Assembly: GCA_034509735.1 (NCBI GenBank)
Contig: JACGWO010000012.1
Span: forward strand, 11,761,983-11,825,982
Source: Sesamum alatum
Lineage: Eukaryota; Streptophyta; Magnoliopsida; Lamiales; Pedaliaceae
DNA length: 64,000 bases
Reading direction: 5' to 3'
The notes beneath the pieces are model-generated. The model searched no databases. It saw only the letters and a program-made list of their open reading frames with translations, and was not told where the DNA came from. The position numbers and the translations under genes are program-made. This document shows, piece by piece, positions 1-10,121 of the stretch. The first letter of the stretch is position 1; each line of letters begins with the position of its first letter.

Positions 1-653
1 TAACTGCGGTGTTCCTGGAGGTGTCCATTCTGATACTATACCATGTTCTTTTAGATAATTTAGCAACTCCGTACTAAGGTATTCACCGCCTCGGTCCGAC
101 CGAAGGATTTTAATTTTGCAGTTGGTTTTGGTTCTCCACTTCAAAGTCTGAATTCTTTAAACCTCTCAAGAGCTTCAGAGTTGTACCTCATCAGGTAAAC
201 ATAACCATACCGTGAATGATCGTCGGTGAAGGTTATGAAGTAGGAGAACCCACCTCGGGCCTGCATCCTTAGTGGTCCACATACGTCTGTATGGACCAAG
301 TCCAATAGACCTGTGGCAAGCCTTCTTTGTCCTACAAAGGGCCTCTTGGTCATTTTCCCTCTTAGACAGGACTCACAAGTTGGTAGATCGCTCAAGTCCC
401 CAACCTCTAGGTTCTTTGAGTCTACCAACCTTTTCATCCTATCTTGGGATATGTGACCTAGCCTAGCGTGCCACAGACGTGCGTTCCCGTTATTATCTAA
501 TTTTCTTTTGTGTTGTGCATTGAGGACGAAATTCGTTTGTTGCAAGATATAGAGTCCGTTATGTAATGTACCAAGTAGATGAGCAATTCCACACCTCATC
601 AAATAAAAGCAATTTTTATTGATTCTAAACTCATAACCACTATTGTCCAACAA
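1..653 (-). pseudogene. Element A integrase (GAG-pre-integrase plus N-terminal half of the core), frameshifted and cut by the window edge
   Basis: The segment 141-653 encodes the His-His-Cys-Cys zinc-binding module (LWHARLGHIS, then CESCLRGK) followed by the first integrase catalytic Asp in the context DLVHTDVCGP. Near 140 the frame shifts by one base. The other frame continues to base 1 with the second catalytic Asp region (SDRGGEY) and the TPPGTPQL stretch that precedes the catalytic Glu. The product would insert element cDNA into the genome as part of the Gag-Pol polyprotein. The frameshift means this copy cannot make it as read. The rest of pol is outside the window. Confidence 0.85.
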
Positions 654-992
654 TGAATGGAAATGATGTTTTTAATCATACTGGGTACAAAATAAACTTG
701 TTCTAAATCTATGCTAATATTATCACTAATCACTAGCGTGGCGGATCCTACTGCTTCTGCCGAGATGGCCTTGCCATTCCCAAGCTTCAGGATCATATCC
801 CCGCTACCCAGTTTTCTGCTTCTTTTCAACACCTGCAAGTCATTGCAAATGTGAGCTCCACAGCCGGTATCTAATACCCAAGAGGCAGAACTAGTGACCA
901 TATTAACCTCAATCACATATATACCTTGGTTCGAGAAGAGTTTGGGGCACTCTCTCTTCCAATGCCCTTTCTCACGGCAGTTGATACATATG
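599..992 (-). pseudogene. Element A gag zinc knuckle and retropepsin-type protease
   Basis: On the minus strand a CCHC zinc knuckle (INCREKGHWKREC) near 935-985 is followed at once by a protease-like region in 599-916. The catalytic triad is the DTG of SWVLDTGCGAHIC, with the Asp codon near 868. This protease would cleave the Gag-Pol polyprotein. The knuckle and the upstream gag are in different frames, so at least one indel lies near 990. The downstream join to the integrase frame near 650 is also shifted. Confidence 0.8.
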
Positions 993-1783
993 TCATATGC
1001 CTTTGACTGTTGCTTGGAGACAACCTTTCCCTTTCCTTTGCCTTTCCCCTCTTTGGCAATGGGAAACTCTTAGTGTTCGTAGCTGCTTTGACGGCCTTTC
1101 CCTTCCCTTTCTTCTTCTTCCAACGTCCGGCACCCTGCCTTTCGTATTAGAAGTCGAAGCACCTCCAAACAATACCGAAGGCGTGGACTTCTTAGTCGTT
1201 GCCTCGTATTGCACCAACATATTGATCAACTCATGAATGCCCTTCTCAAGTGCGTTCATGTTGTAGTTGACGATAAATTGGTCAAAGGAGGGTGGGAGTG
1301 ACTGAAGGATCACATCTATGTACGTTTCATTATCAAGACCTGCCTTTAGGTCCTCGAGCTTTTTCCACCAGGGTAAGCATTTAACCCCGTGCTCTTGTAC
1401 AGAGGATGCTTCTGTCATTTTAGTTCCAAAGAACGCCTTGGTCGCGACATACCTAGTATGCCGGTCCGGGACTGCATAGCAATCCTTTAGGCGAGCCATA
1501 ATGGAAGGACATCGTCTAGCCTTTCATACTGCTTCTGAATCTCATTGGTCATCGAAGCAAGTATGATGCTACGGACCTTCCGGTTATCCTTATGCCAAGT
1601 CTCGAACGTCTCACGTTCTTCTGGCGTGGATCCTTCCGGTAAGGTCCTAGGGAGAGGCTCGTCCATGACGTAGCCTTGGTTCTCGTAATCTAGGACTATC
1701 CTGAGATTTCGCAACCAGTCGTTGTAGTTTGTTCCATTGAATTTGTTTGTCTCAAGAATGGTGGAAAGTGGGTTCTTAGACAT
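993..1783 (-). pseudogene. Element A gag (N-terminal and middle part), frameshifted
   Basis: The start codon at 1783 opens a protein beginning MSKNPLSTILETNKFNGTNY, the same start as in elements B and C. It runs 98 codons to 1487. A one-base deletion relative to B near 1500 (in the run following gacgatgtcc) moves the reading to the frame covering 993-1499. That frame holds the rest of the capsid-like UBN2/retrotransposon gag domain and a basic Lys/Gly-rich tail. Gag would form the virus-like particle that packages element RNA. The start is supported by its position after the leader and by conservation in three copies. Confidence 0.85.
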
Positions 1784-2640
1784 TTTTTTTTAAAATCTAC
1801 ATTTTAGAAAACAGCGCGCGATCAGCAGAAAATAAAAGACGGTGGTTTGATAAAATAATTAAATGCATGGACTTTAGTCATTTAATCCTCCCACTATTTA
1901 TATGAAAACACGGTACTCTCAAACGTGATTTTTGGGAAATCCTTTCCAAGTGGGCTTGGGATCCACAGCGATTTTTCCCATACCCCCGCTTTTACGATTC
2001 GCATGGAAAAGATCCTGTGGGAGGTATTCCATACCATTCTCGTTCCACGAGATTCCCAAGATTATTGCCTCACCCTTTCACACGATCCGAGGACTCCAAG
2101 CGAATCATGTTAATTTGGGCGTTAGACCCAACCCAATCGACCGAGCCACGGACCCACTGGTACCCCCACGATCGTGAGACAGGTAGCAGCAGCCCGCTTT
2201 TCGTTCAATGACATAATGCAGCTTCCTTTAAGTACAATAATGTGCCACGACTCGTGAGACCACGCTATTGACCTAAAGCAGCTTCCTCACTATGCCATGG
2301 ATTGGAAGGCATGGACAAACTCCTAGAGTTCATGTCCACTTTGTCTAGGGTCTAATATTTTGACATTGGTCCAACCAATGTGAGAGTAAGTAATGACCGA
2401 GATCTCAAAATAAATATCTACACATACATCCATATATGCGTAAATAAACCATTCATAGCAGTTATATGATAAATAAACAATCCATTCATCCATCATCATA
2501 AACCACATGCAAAATTAAAGCCTAGCACGCCCCTGTTGGATGATCACGAGCCCGTATCCTATGCGACCCACTGAGCCCGCAGTGGATCTATGGTCAATCT
2601 AGGGTTGGTCCTATACTATTACATTAATAGTAACCCAATC
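1784..2640 (-). other. Element A leader, gag-proximal part
   Basis: This is non-coding leader between gag and the solo LTR at 2641. It matches the corresponding leaders of B (9250-10121) and C (20580-21432). It contains two palindromic motifs at 2166-2180 (one base shorter than the consensus) and 2245-2260, 79 bp apart. I see no supported gene here. Confidence 0.8.
2166..2260 (-). promoter_or_regulatory. Paired palindromic leader motif (copy in A)
   Basis: The minus-strand consensus is GTCTCACGAGTCGTGG, with core CACGA-G-TCGTG. One copy lies at 2245-2260 and a one-base-deleted copy at 2166-2180. The same pair with the same 79-bp spacing occurs in elements B and C. A role in RNA dimerisation or packaging is inferred only. 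Confidence 0.5.
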
Positions 2641-4583
2641 TGAAAGGAATTGTGGATCGTCCCGGGAAAAGCGCGAATGCGGAAGCGCGATATAATTAAA
2701 AAATAAATGCGGAATTTAAACATGCTTTAAATTAAAGAACACGTTTCAAAGGGTGTGCCTTTGAAATTCCCGAGTGTTCGGTGTATCTCATGAATAATAA
2801 AACATAAAAGAATCATGGAGGCCATAGGGTAGAAAATAAAAGAGGACGAAAATCATAAACGAGACCTACCCGTTGTCGTTTTCGTCTTCAACGGCTACAC
2901 GCGTTGTTCCCCGTTTTGCACCAAAGATCTCGTTCTTGAGACCCTCCAAATCGTGACACACGATCCACCCACGTATCTTGCACGTCGTGCTAGCAACGAA
3001 CAAGTTTATATTTTGGAGTGATGAATCAACAACACGTTATGAATTAACGGTATTGATTCATCAAGTTCTAATGTTCAAGAACAAGAGAACTAGTGGAATG
3101 ATTTTCTTGGAGTGTGTGAGAGAGAGAGGCGCGGACGAGATAGAGGGAGAGATCCGAGTGTGTGTGTGTTGTGTGTGTGTTTGGAGATTCATCATCCTTC
3201 AACTTGTAGGATGCTAGGGGTTTATATAGAAGAGGAGTCTAATCCTCTTTAAACTCCTCTTTTAAGAACTCTATTTTGACTAGGATCCTAGCCAAAACAA
3301 TCCTAGCCATCCATCTCTCCCATTGATCTCAACCGTTGATTTAATTTAATTTAATGGAATATTTAAAACCTATTTAAATATTCCAAGAGGCTAAAATAAA
3401 TATAAATATTATTTAAGCCCATTAAATAAATCCCTTTGATAAATCTAATTTATCAATTTAATTCCTTATATCTAATAGAAGGAATTATTTCTCCAAGAAA
3501 AATAAAGGACCCGATTAAATCCAATTTATCATTCCTTCACTCCAATATTTATTCCTAATTAAATATCTAAATGTGTGTGGATAGTGTGTGACTCTTTAGG
3601 TTCACCTTTCAGCTAGACTTGGTCGGATTCCTAGAATCCTTCCGTTACCATGGGTGGCCATCTAGCAACGTCCATGGCACTAGAGACTAGGTGAAATATT
3701 CAGGGATGAACATTTAGGCTCTAACAGTACACTTGTCCTTCTGTCTTCGGTCTCATCACTTAGAGTCTAGGGCACGGAAAATGCAGTACCCATTTTGGAC
3801 CTAAGTGTCGGTCTGTCCTCACTAAACGCCGCAAGGGAATCCTTCCCTTCTGTTCAGTCACTGCTGGCCACAGTTTTAGGGACAAGACCTAGAGTATACA
3901 TGAGACTCAACTGCCAAAACCTATTGACAGGAGACAGATCCTTTCTTGGAAACTACTGTCACTTTGCACACCAGAACTGCACTAGGCATGGCTTATGACT
4001 ACCAAAGAGAATTCTGGACCCAATCTCTCACCATATCTAAGATACAGCGCTGATGTACAGGTAAACTCAGCAATTCCTCATGTCAAAGGACTTGATCTGT
4101 ACCGTTGGAACCGGGAATACACGTCATACCTTGCTGACCATACTCAAGGTCCTCCGTAAGACGGTTCCCGCGAGTCACCTCAGTCAGCTGCGTCCTAGCA
4201 TGCTAACCCACTAACACTGCTTAGACGACCCTCGTCACCCGTCGATGAAACACGACAGCATGGTGCTTAGTGCAAGTCTCAAATGGAATCCCGGTACCCA
4301 TTTTCGGGATTCCTTGACTTGGAGATTTCCGGACTGATTCGGGAAGACTGATTCCATGGACCTACCTCCAAGCGTAGTCCCAGTCCCCGAAATTGATTCT
4401 CAGTCCGTGGGCTTTGTTTGCGTAGTGAACAGATATGGAAAACAATATAAGTGAACACAAACAAGTGATGCCAAATGAAATTCACTTCTTTATTCATTAA
4501 TGATTTATCAACCACCTGAAATTGTCTAGACATAGGTTACATATTCCTGCCAGAATTGGCTTACATGGTCACCTATTCTAACA
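2641..4583 (-). mobile_element. Solo LTR (1943 bp) inside the element A leader
   Basis: On the minus strand it starts TGTTAGAATAGGTGACC and ends ATTCCTTTCA, the same tips as the LTRs of A, B and C. It is flanked by a perfect 5-bp duplication, caatc, at 2636-2640 and 4584-4588. Removing it rejoins leader sequence that is uninterrupted in C (near 21430). A CA/GT-rich tract and the TATA region are at 3150-3230. Unlike its relatives it keeps only one W-box core (near 3276) upstream of the TATA. Solo LTRs arise by recombination between the two LTRs of a full element. Confidence 0.93.
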
Positions 4584-5221
4584 CAATCATCATGCTGATG
4601 GCTTTGGTCTCTTTTTCCTCTTTCTTCACTTCATGGAAAACACCAAGGGGCCTCCCGTCTGGGCTCTCCATGTGGTCCTTCCTTCTTCTCCACCAATTAC
4701 AAAAAAGGAAACCTCACTCCTAGTCTACTCTCATTACATATTAAAAATAGAAACCCCAGCGAAAACCCGGGGGAGTACATAAGGAGGAGGTAGAATGCCT
4801 TATTATTCCAAGGCAACTAGAAAGAGAGAAGGAGAAAGCAGTAAAAGAGGCACACAGCCCAACAGAAAATAAACCATACATCCGGTCTTAGGGCTCGCGA
4901 TCATCCATTTCCATCCAACACACATAATCACATGATCCAATCACATAATTACATAATACCAACAACATATGATTTCCAATCATAAATATCCAAAATAATT
5001 AATGAATATGTGGCACAACGTGTGAAAAATAAAACACAAATATTGGCAATAATATTTTCTTGTTTTAGGAAAACCTTTCCTCATTATTTTAAGTAAAAAT
5101 AACCCCGGGACTTTCCGAATCCAATTTATTTTACTCCTAAAATAATGTCTTTAGAAAAATAGCATAATTGAACAAAAAAAAAAGATTTTTCGGAATTAAT
5201 TCAAAATTAAAACTGAAATAA
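4584..5221 (-). other. Element A leader, middle part
   Basis: This leader sequence continues after the solo LTR and matches B at 8640-9280 and C at 21430-22080. It includes a conserved plain-text stretch (on the minus strand, tgatcacgagccctaga-like) and an AT-rich end. I see no coding potential. Confidence 0.7.
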
Positions 5222-5535
5222 TTAAAAATAAAAGAATAATACTGCTAGGGTTTTGAAACCCTAGCAGCAGCAGCTGCCGCCGCCGCCGCCGCCGGCGGCT
5301 CGCCGGCGCGCGCGCAGGGGCGGCAGGCTTAAAAATAAAAGAATAATACTGCTAGGGTTTTGAAACCCTAGCAGCAGCAGCTGCCGCAGCCGCCGCCGCC
5401 GGCGGCTCGCCGGCGCGCACGCAGGGGGCGCAGGCTTAAAAATAAAGAATAATACTGCTAGGTTTTGAAACCCTAGCAGCAGCAGCTGCCGCCGCCGCCG
5501 CCGCCGGCGGCTCGCCGGCACGCGCGCAGGCCCCT
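5222..5535 (-). repeat. 107-bp tandem triplication at the AT/GC boundary of the A leader
   Basis: Three head-to-tail copies start at 5222, 5329 and 5436, a period of 107 bp. Each has an AT-rich start, the inverted repeat CTAGGGTTT-TG-AAACCCTAG (one base shorter in the third copy), a CAG/CCG run and a GCGC-rich end. Elements B (near 8578) and C (near 22105) have this boundary only once, so the triplication is private to A. The third copy merges into the GC-rich array. Confidence 0.88.
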
Positions 5536-5740
5536 TGCCTGCGTGCGCGCGCGCCTGGCCGGCAACGCGCTGCGCGGCCTGGCAAGCCGGCAGGCCGCCG
5601 TGCGCGCAGGCTCCCTTGCCTTGCGCGCGCGCTGGCCTGCTGGCTGCCGGTCGTGCCGGTGCGCAGTGCGCGCGCAGACCGCACTGGGCACGCCTGCCGG
5701 GCGCGCGCGCGCAGACTCCTTCGTCTGCGTGCGTGCGCGC
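5265..5740 (-). repeat. GC-rich hairpin array of the A leader, left part
   Basis: This is a GC-rich tract of alternating purine-pyrimidine GCGCGC runs and short inverted repeats. It continues at 26720-26835 on the far side of element B. Open frames through it on both strands are by-products of its composition and are not counted as genes. Confidence 0.8.
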
Positions 5741-7726
5741 TGTTAGAATAGGTGACCATGTAAGCCAATTTTGGCGGGTATATGTAACCTATGTCTAGAC
5801 AATTATGGGTGTTTGATAAATCATTGATGAATAAAGAAGTGAATTTCATTTGGCATTACTTTGTTTGTGTTCACTTATATTTGTTTTCCATATCTGTTCA
5901 CTACGCAAACAAAGCCCACGGACTGAGAATCAATTTCGGGGACTGGGACTACGCTTGGAGATAGGTCCATGGAATCAGTCTTCCCGAATCAGTCCGGAAA
6001 TCTCCAAGTCAAGGAATCCCGAAAATGGTACCGGGATTCCATTTGAGACTTGCACTAAGCACCTGCTGTCGTGTTTCATCGACGGTGACGAGGGTCGTCT
6101 AAGCAGTGTTAGTGGGTTAGCATGCGAGGACGCAGCTGACTGAGGTGACTCGTGGGAACCGTCTTACGGAGGACCTTGAGTATGGTCAGCAAGGTATGAC
6201 GTGTATTCCCGGTTCCAACGGTACAGGTCAAGTCCTTTGACTTGAGGAATTGCTGAGTTTACCTGTACATCAGGGCTGTATCTTAGATATGGTGAGAGAT
6301 TGCCAAAATTCTCTTTGGTAGTCATAAGCCATGTCTAGTGCAGTTCTGGGTGTGCAAAGTGACAGTAGTTTCCAAGAAAGGATCTGTTTCCTGTCAATAG
6401 GTTTTGGCAGTTGAGTCTCATGTATACTCTAGGTCTTGTCCCTAAAACTGTGGCCACAGTGACTGAACAGAAGGGAAGGATTCCCTTGCGGCGTTTAGTG
6501 AGGACAGACCGACACTTAGGTCCAAAAATGGGTACCTGCATTTTCCGTGCCCTAGACCCTAAGTGATGAGACCGAAGACAGAAGGACAAGTGTACTGTTA
6601 GAGCCTAAATGTTCATCCCTGAATATTTCACCTAGTCTCTAGTGCCATGGACCGTTGCTAGATGGCCACCCATGGTAACGGAAGGATTCTAGGAATCCGA
6701 CCAAGTCTAGCTGAAAGGTGAACCTAAAGAGTCACACACTATCCACACACATTTAGATATTTAATTAAGAATTAAATATTGAGTGAAGGAATGATTAAAT
6801 TGGATTTAATAGGGTCCTTTATTTTTCTTGGAGAAATAATTCCTTCTATTAGATATAAGGAATTAAATTGATAAATTAGATTTATCAAAGGGATTTATTT
6901 AATGGGCTTAAATAATATTTATATTTATTTTAGCCTCTTGAAAATATTTAAATAGGTTTTAAATATTCCATTAAATTAAATTAAATCAAACGGTTGAGAT
7001 CAATGGGAGAGATGGATGGCTAGGATTGTTTTGACTAGGTCAAAACACTACTTTGACTAGGACTTTGACTAGGTCAAAATCCTAGTCAAATTAGAGTTCT
7101 TAAAAGAAGGAGTTTAAAGAGGATTAAACTCCTCCTCTATATAAACCCCTAGCATCCTACAAGTTGAAGGATGATGAAATTCCAACACACACAACACACA
7201 CACACACTCGGCTCTCTCTCCCTCCATCTCGTCCGCCCTCTCTCTCTCTCACACTCCAAGAAAATATTTTCTTTGTTCTCTTGTTCTTGGAGCATTAGAA
7301 CTTGATGAAATCAATACCGTTAATTCATAACGTGTTGTTGATTCATCCACTCCAACATATTAACTTGTTCGTTGCTAGCACGACGTGCAAGATACGTGGG
7401 TGGATCGTGTGTCACGATTTGGAGGGTCTCAAGAACGAGATCTTGGTGCAAACGGGGAACAACGCGTGTAGCCGTTGAAGACGAAAACGACAACGGGTAG
7501 GTCTCGTTTATTATTTTCGTCCTCTTTTATTTCCAACCCTATGGCCTCCATGATTTATTTTATGTTATTCGTTCATGAGATACACCAAACGCCCGGGAAA
7601 ATTTCAAAGGCACACCCTTTGAAACGTGTTTTTAATTTAAAAGCATGTTTAAATTCCGCATTTATTTTTTAATTATACCGCGCTTCCGCATTCGCGCTTT
7701 TCCCGGGACGATCCACAATTCTTTCA
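5741..7726 (+). repeat. 5' LTR of element B (1986 bp)
   Basis: It starts TGTTAGAATAGGTGACC, ends CACAATTCTTTCA and is followed directly by the PBS. An AATAAA-containing stretch lies near 5827. A W-box cluster (7031-7089) and TATATAAA (7138-7145) are followed by CA- and CT-rich tracts (7185-7250), placing the likely transcript start near 7170. Its 3' partner (14221-14446 plus 24962-26719) differs by both substitutions and single-base indels. Confidence 0.95.
7031..7145 (+). promoter_or_regulatory. LTR core promoter: six W-box cores plus TATA box (element B)
   Basis: The W-box core TTGAC[T/C] occurs on either strand at 7031, 7038, 7053, 7065, 7072 and 7084. The first, second, fourth and fifth form two copies of the palindromic unit TTGACTAGGTCAA. 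TATATAAA lies at 7138-7145, about 50 bp downstream. WRKY factors are known to bind this core; control of this LTR by them is inferred. Confidence 0.7.
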
Positions 7727-7727
7727 G

Positions 7728-7741
7728 TGGTATCAGAGCCC
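7728..7741 (+). other. Primer binding site of element B
   Basis: TGGTATCAGAGCCC begins one base after the LTR end. It is complementary to the 3' end of plant initiator tRNA-Met, the usual primer for minus-strand synthesis in plant copia elements. Confidence 0.93.
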
Positions 7742-7939
7742 GGTTCCGTGTATAGGCCTAGGGGTTTATGTGCGTTTTAAGCATGAAACGTGTTTTGAGC
7801 ATGTTTTAATTGAATCTTGATTTTCTTGATTATTAAAGCATGTTGTTTTATTGCTTTTAATTCGTGTGAAATTCTGAATGTTGGTATTTTTCTGTTTTTC
7901 TTGGGAAACGGGGAAAATTTGAACTAAAAACGAGAAACG

Positions 7940-8580
7940 CCACAGCCGGCCAGCCGGGAAGGCTGGCCGCGCGCAGCCGAGCGCTGCCGGCAGAGCAGAC
8001 GCGCGCAGGCAAGGGTAGCCTGCGCGCGCCGCCCAGCCGGCCGCGCGCAGGGGCAGCGCGCAGCCAGGATGGCTGCGCGCGGGGGGCGCGCACAAGGGGG
8101 CGCCTCCAGCCGCGCGCGCGGGCAGACGAGGGTGTCTGCGCGCGCGCGGCCGGTAGGCGCGCTCATGCGCAGCGCGCGCGCGCAAGGCTGTCGGGCGGAG
8201 AGCCCGCGTGCGGACGGCACCAGGCGCGCTGCCAGGCGCGCGCGCACGCAGACGGAGGCGTCTGCGCGCGCGCGCCCGGCGGGCGTGCCCAGTGCGCGTC
8301 TGCGCCGCGCGCGCACTGCGCAGCGCAGGCACGCGGCTGGCGACCAGCAGGCCGGCGCGCGCGAGGCAGAGGAGCCTGCGCGCGCGACGGCCTGCCGGAA
8401 CACCAGGCCGCGCAGCGCGCTGCCGGCCAGGCGCGCGCGCACGCAGGCAAGGGGCCTGCGCGCGCGCGCCCGGCTAGGCAGTGCCTGCGCGCGCGCAGGG
8501 GCGGCAGGCTGGGCCTGCTGCCCTGCGCGCACGGCCTGCCGGCTGCTGCCGGTGGCGGCGGCCGGCGGCTGCTGCAGCTA
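7940..8580 (+). repeat. GC-rich hairpin array in the leader of element B
   Basis: About 640 bp of very GC-rich sequence made of GCGCGC runs separated by short inverted repeats. One example is the 8-bp stem CGCAGACG at 8247-8254 pairing with 8259-8266 across a 4-base loop. It lies between AT-rich sequences and ends in CTAGGG, a T run and AAACCCTAG at 8577-8606. Long open frames on both strands result from the lack of AT-rich stop codons, so I do not call them genes. The same block occurs at the same place in A and C. Confidence 0.85.
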
Positions 8581-10121
8581 GGGTTTTTTTTTTTTGAAAC
8601 CCTAGCATTATTATTTTTTATTTATTATTTACTTTTCAGTTTTAATTTTTGAATTAATTCTGAAAATTCGTTTTTTGGCTTCAATTTTGCCTAAATTCCT
8701 AAAGACATTATTTTAGGAGTAAAATAAATTGGATTTGGAATCCCGGGGTTATTTTACTTAAAATAATGAGGAAAGGTTTTCCTAAAACGAGAAAAATATT
8801 TATTACCAATATTTGTGTTTTTATTTTTCACACGTTGTGCACATGATCATTTATTTCTGTTTTGGATTATTATGATTGGAAATCATGAATTATTGGTATA
8901 TTGTAATTATGTGATTGGATCATGTGATTATGTGTGTTGGATGGAAATGGATGATCACGAGCCCTAGACCGGATGTATGGTTTAATTTTCTGTTGGGCCT
9001 GTGTGCCTCTTTAACTGCTTTCTCCTTCTCTCTTTCTAGTGCCTTGGAATAATAAGGCTTTCTACCTCCCTCCTTATGTACTCCCCCGGGTTTTCGCTGG
9101 GGTTTCTACTTTTTAATATGTAATGAGAGTAGACTAGGAGTGAGGTTTCCATTTTTGTAATTGGTGGAGAAGAAGGAAGACCACATGGAGAGCCCAGACC
9201 GGAGGTCCCTTGGCGTTTTCCATGAAGTGAAGAAAGAGAAAAAGAGACCAAGGCCCATCAGCATGATGATTTGCGGTTACTATTATTGGTAATAGTATAG
9301 GACCAACCCTAGATTGACCATAGATCCACTGCGGGCTCAATGGGTCGCATAGGATTTGGGCTCGTGATCATCCAACAGGGGCGTGCTAGGGCTTTAATTT
9401 TTGCATGTGGTTATTATGATGGATGAATGGCTTTTATTTATCATATAACTGCTATGGATAGATTTTATTTATGCATTATGGATGAATGTATGGATATATT
9501 ATGAGATCTCGGTCATTCACTACTCTCACATTGGTTGGACCAATGTTGAAATATTAGACCCTAGATAAAGTGGACATGAACTCTAGGAGTTTGTCCATGC
9601 CTTCCAATCCATGGCACAGTGAGGAAGCTGTTTTAGGTCAATAGCGTGGTCTCACGAGTCGTGGCACGTTATTGTACTTAAAAGAAGCTGCATTGTGTCA
9701 TGAACGAAAAATGGGCTGCTGTTACCTGTCTCACGAGTCGTGGGTACTAGTGGGTCATGGCTCGGTCGATTTGGGTCGGGTCTAACGCCCAATTAGCATG
9801 ATTCGCTTGGAGTCCTCGGGATCATGCAAAAGGGTGAGGCAATAATCTTGGGAATCTCGTGGAACGAGAATGGTATGGAATACCTCCCACAGGATCTTTT
9901 CCATGGCGAATCGTTAAAAGCGGGGTATGGGAAAAAATCGCTGTGGATCCCAAGCCCACTAGGAAAGGATTTCCCGAAAATCACGTTTGAGAGTACCGTG
10001 TTTTCGTATAAATAGTGGGAGGATTAAATGACTAAAGACCACGCATTTAATTTATTTCATCAAACCACCGTCTTTATTTTTCTGCTGATCGCGCGTTTGT
10101 TTTCTAAATGTAGATTTTAAA
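8581..10121 (+). other. Element B leader between GC array and gag
   Basis: This is a non-coding leader of about 1.5 kb, colinear with leaders A and C and recognisable in E. It ends in an AT-rich stretch just before the gag start codon at 10122. Apart from the paired palindromes at 9649-9743 I see no gene or strong signal. Confidence 0.8.
9649..9743 (+). promoter_or_regulatory. Paired palindromic leader motif of element B
   Basis: The 16-mer GTCTCACGAGTCGTGG occurs exactly at 9649-9664 and 9728-9743, 79 bp apart. Its core CACGA-G-TCGTG is a self-complementary stem. The pair recurs at the same relative position in A, C and E. A candidate role as RNA dimer or packaging signal is inferred from palindromy, position about 400 nt upstream of gag, and conservation. 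Confidence 0.5.

Noticed and set aside
5222..5535. CTAGGGTTT...AAACCCTAG motifs as interstitial telomere repeats
   Set aside because: The plant telomere unit TTTAGGG is not tandemly repeated here. The motif is a single inverted repeat inside a 107-bp unit.
7924..8532. Long Ala/Arg-rich open frames (up to 202 codons) on both strands of the GC array, also at 22099-22792 and 5436-5849
   Set aside because: They overlap on several frames and both strands, have extreme composition and no domain, and exist because GC-rich DNA lacks stop codons. The block is non-coding leader.
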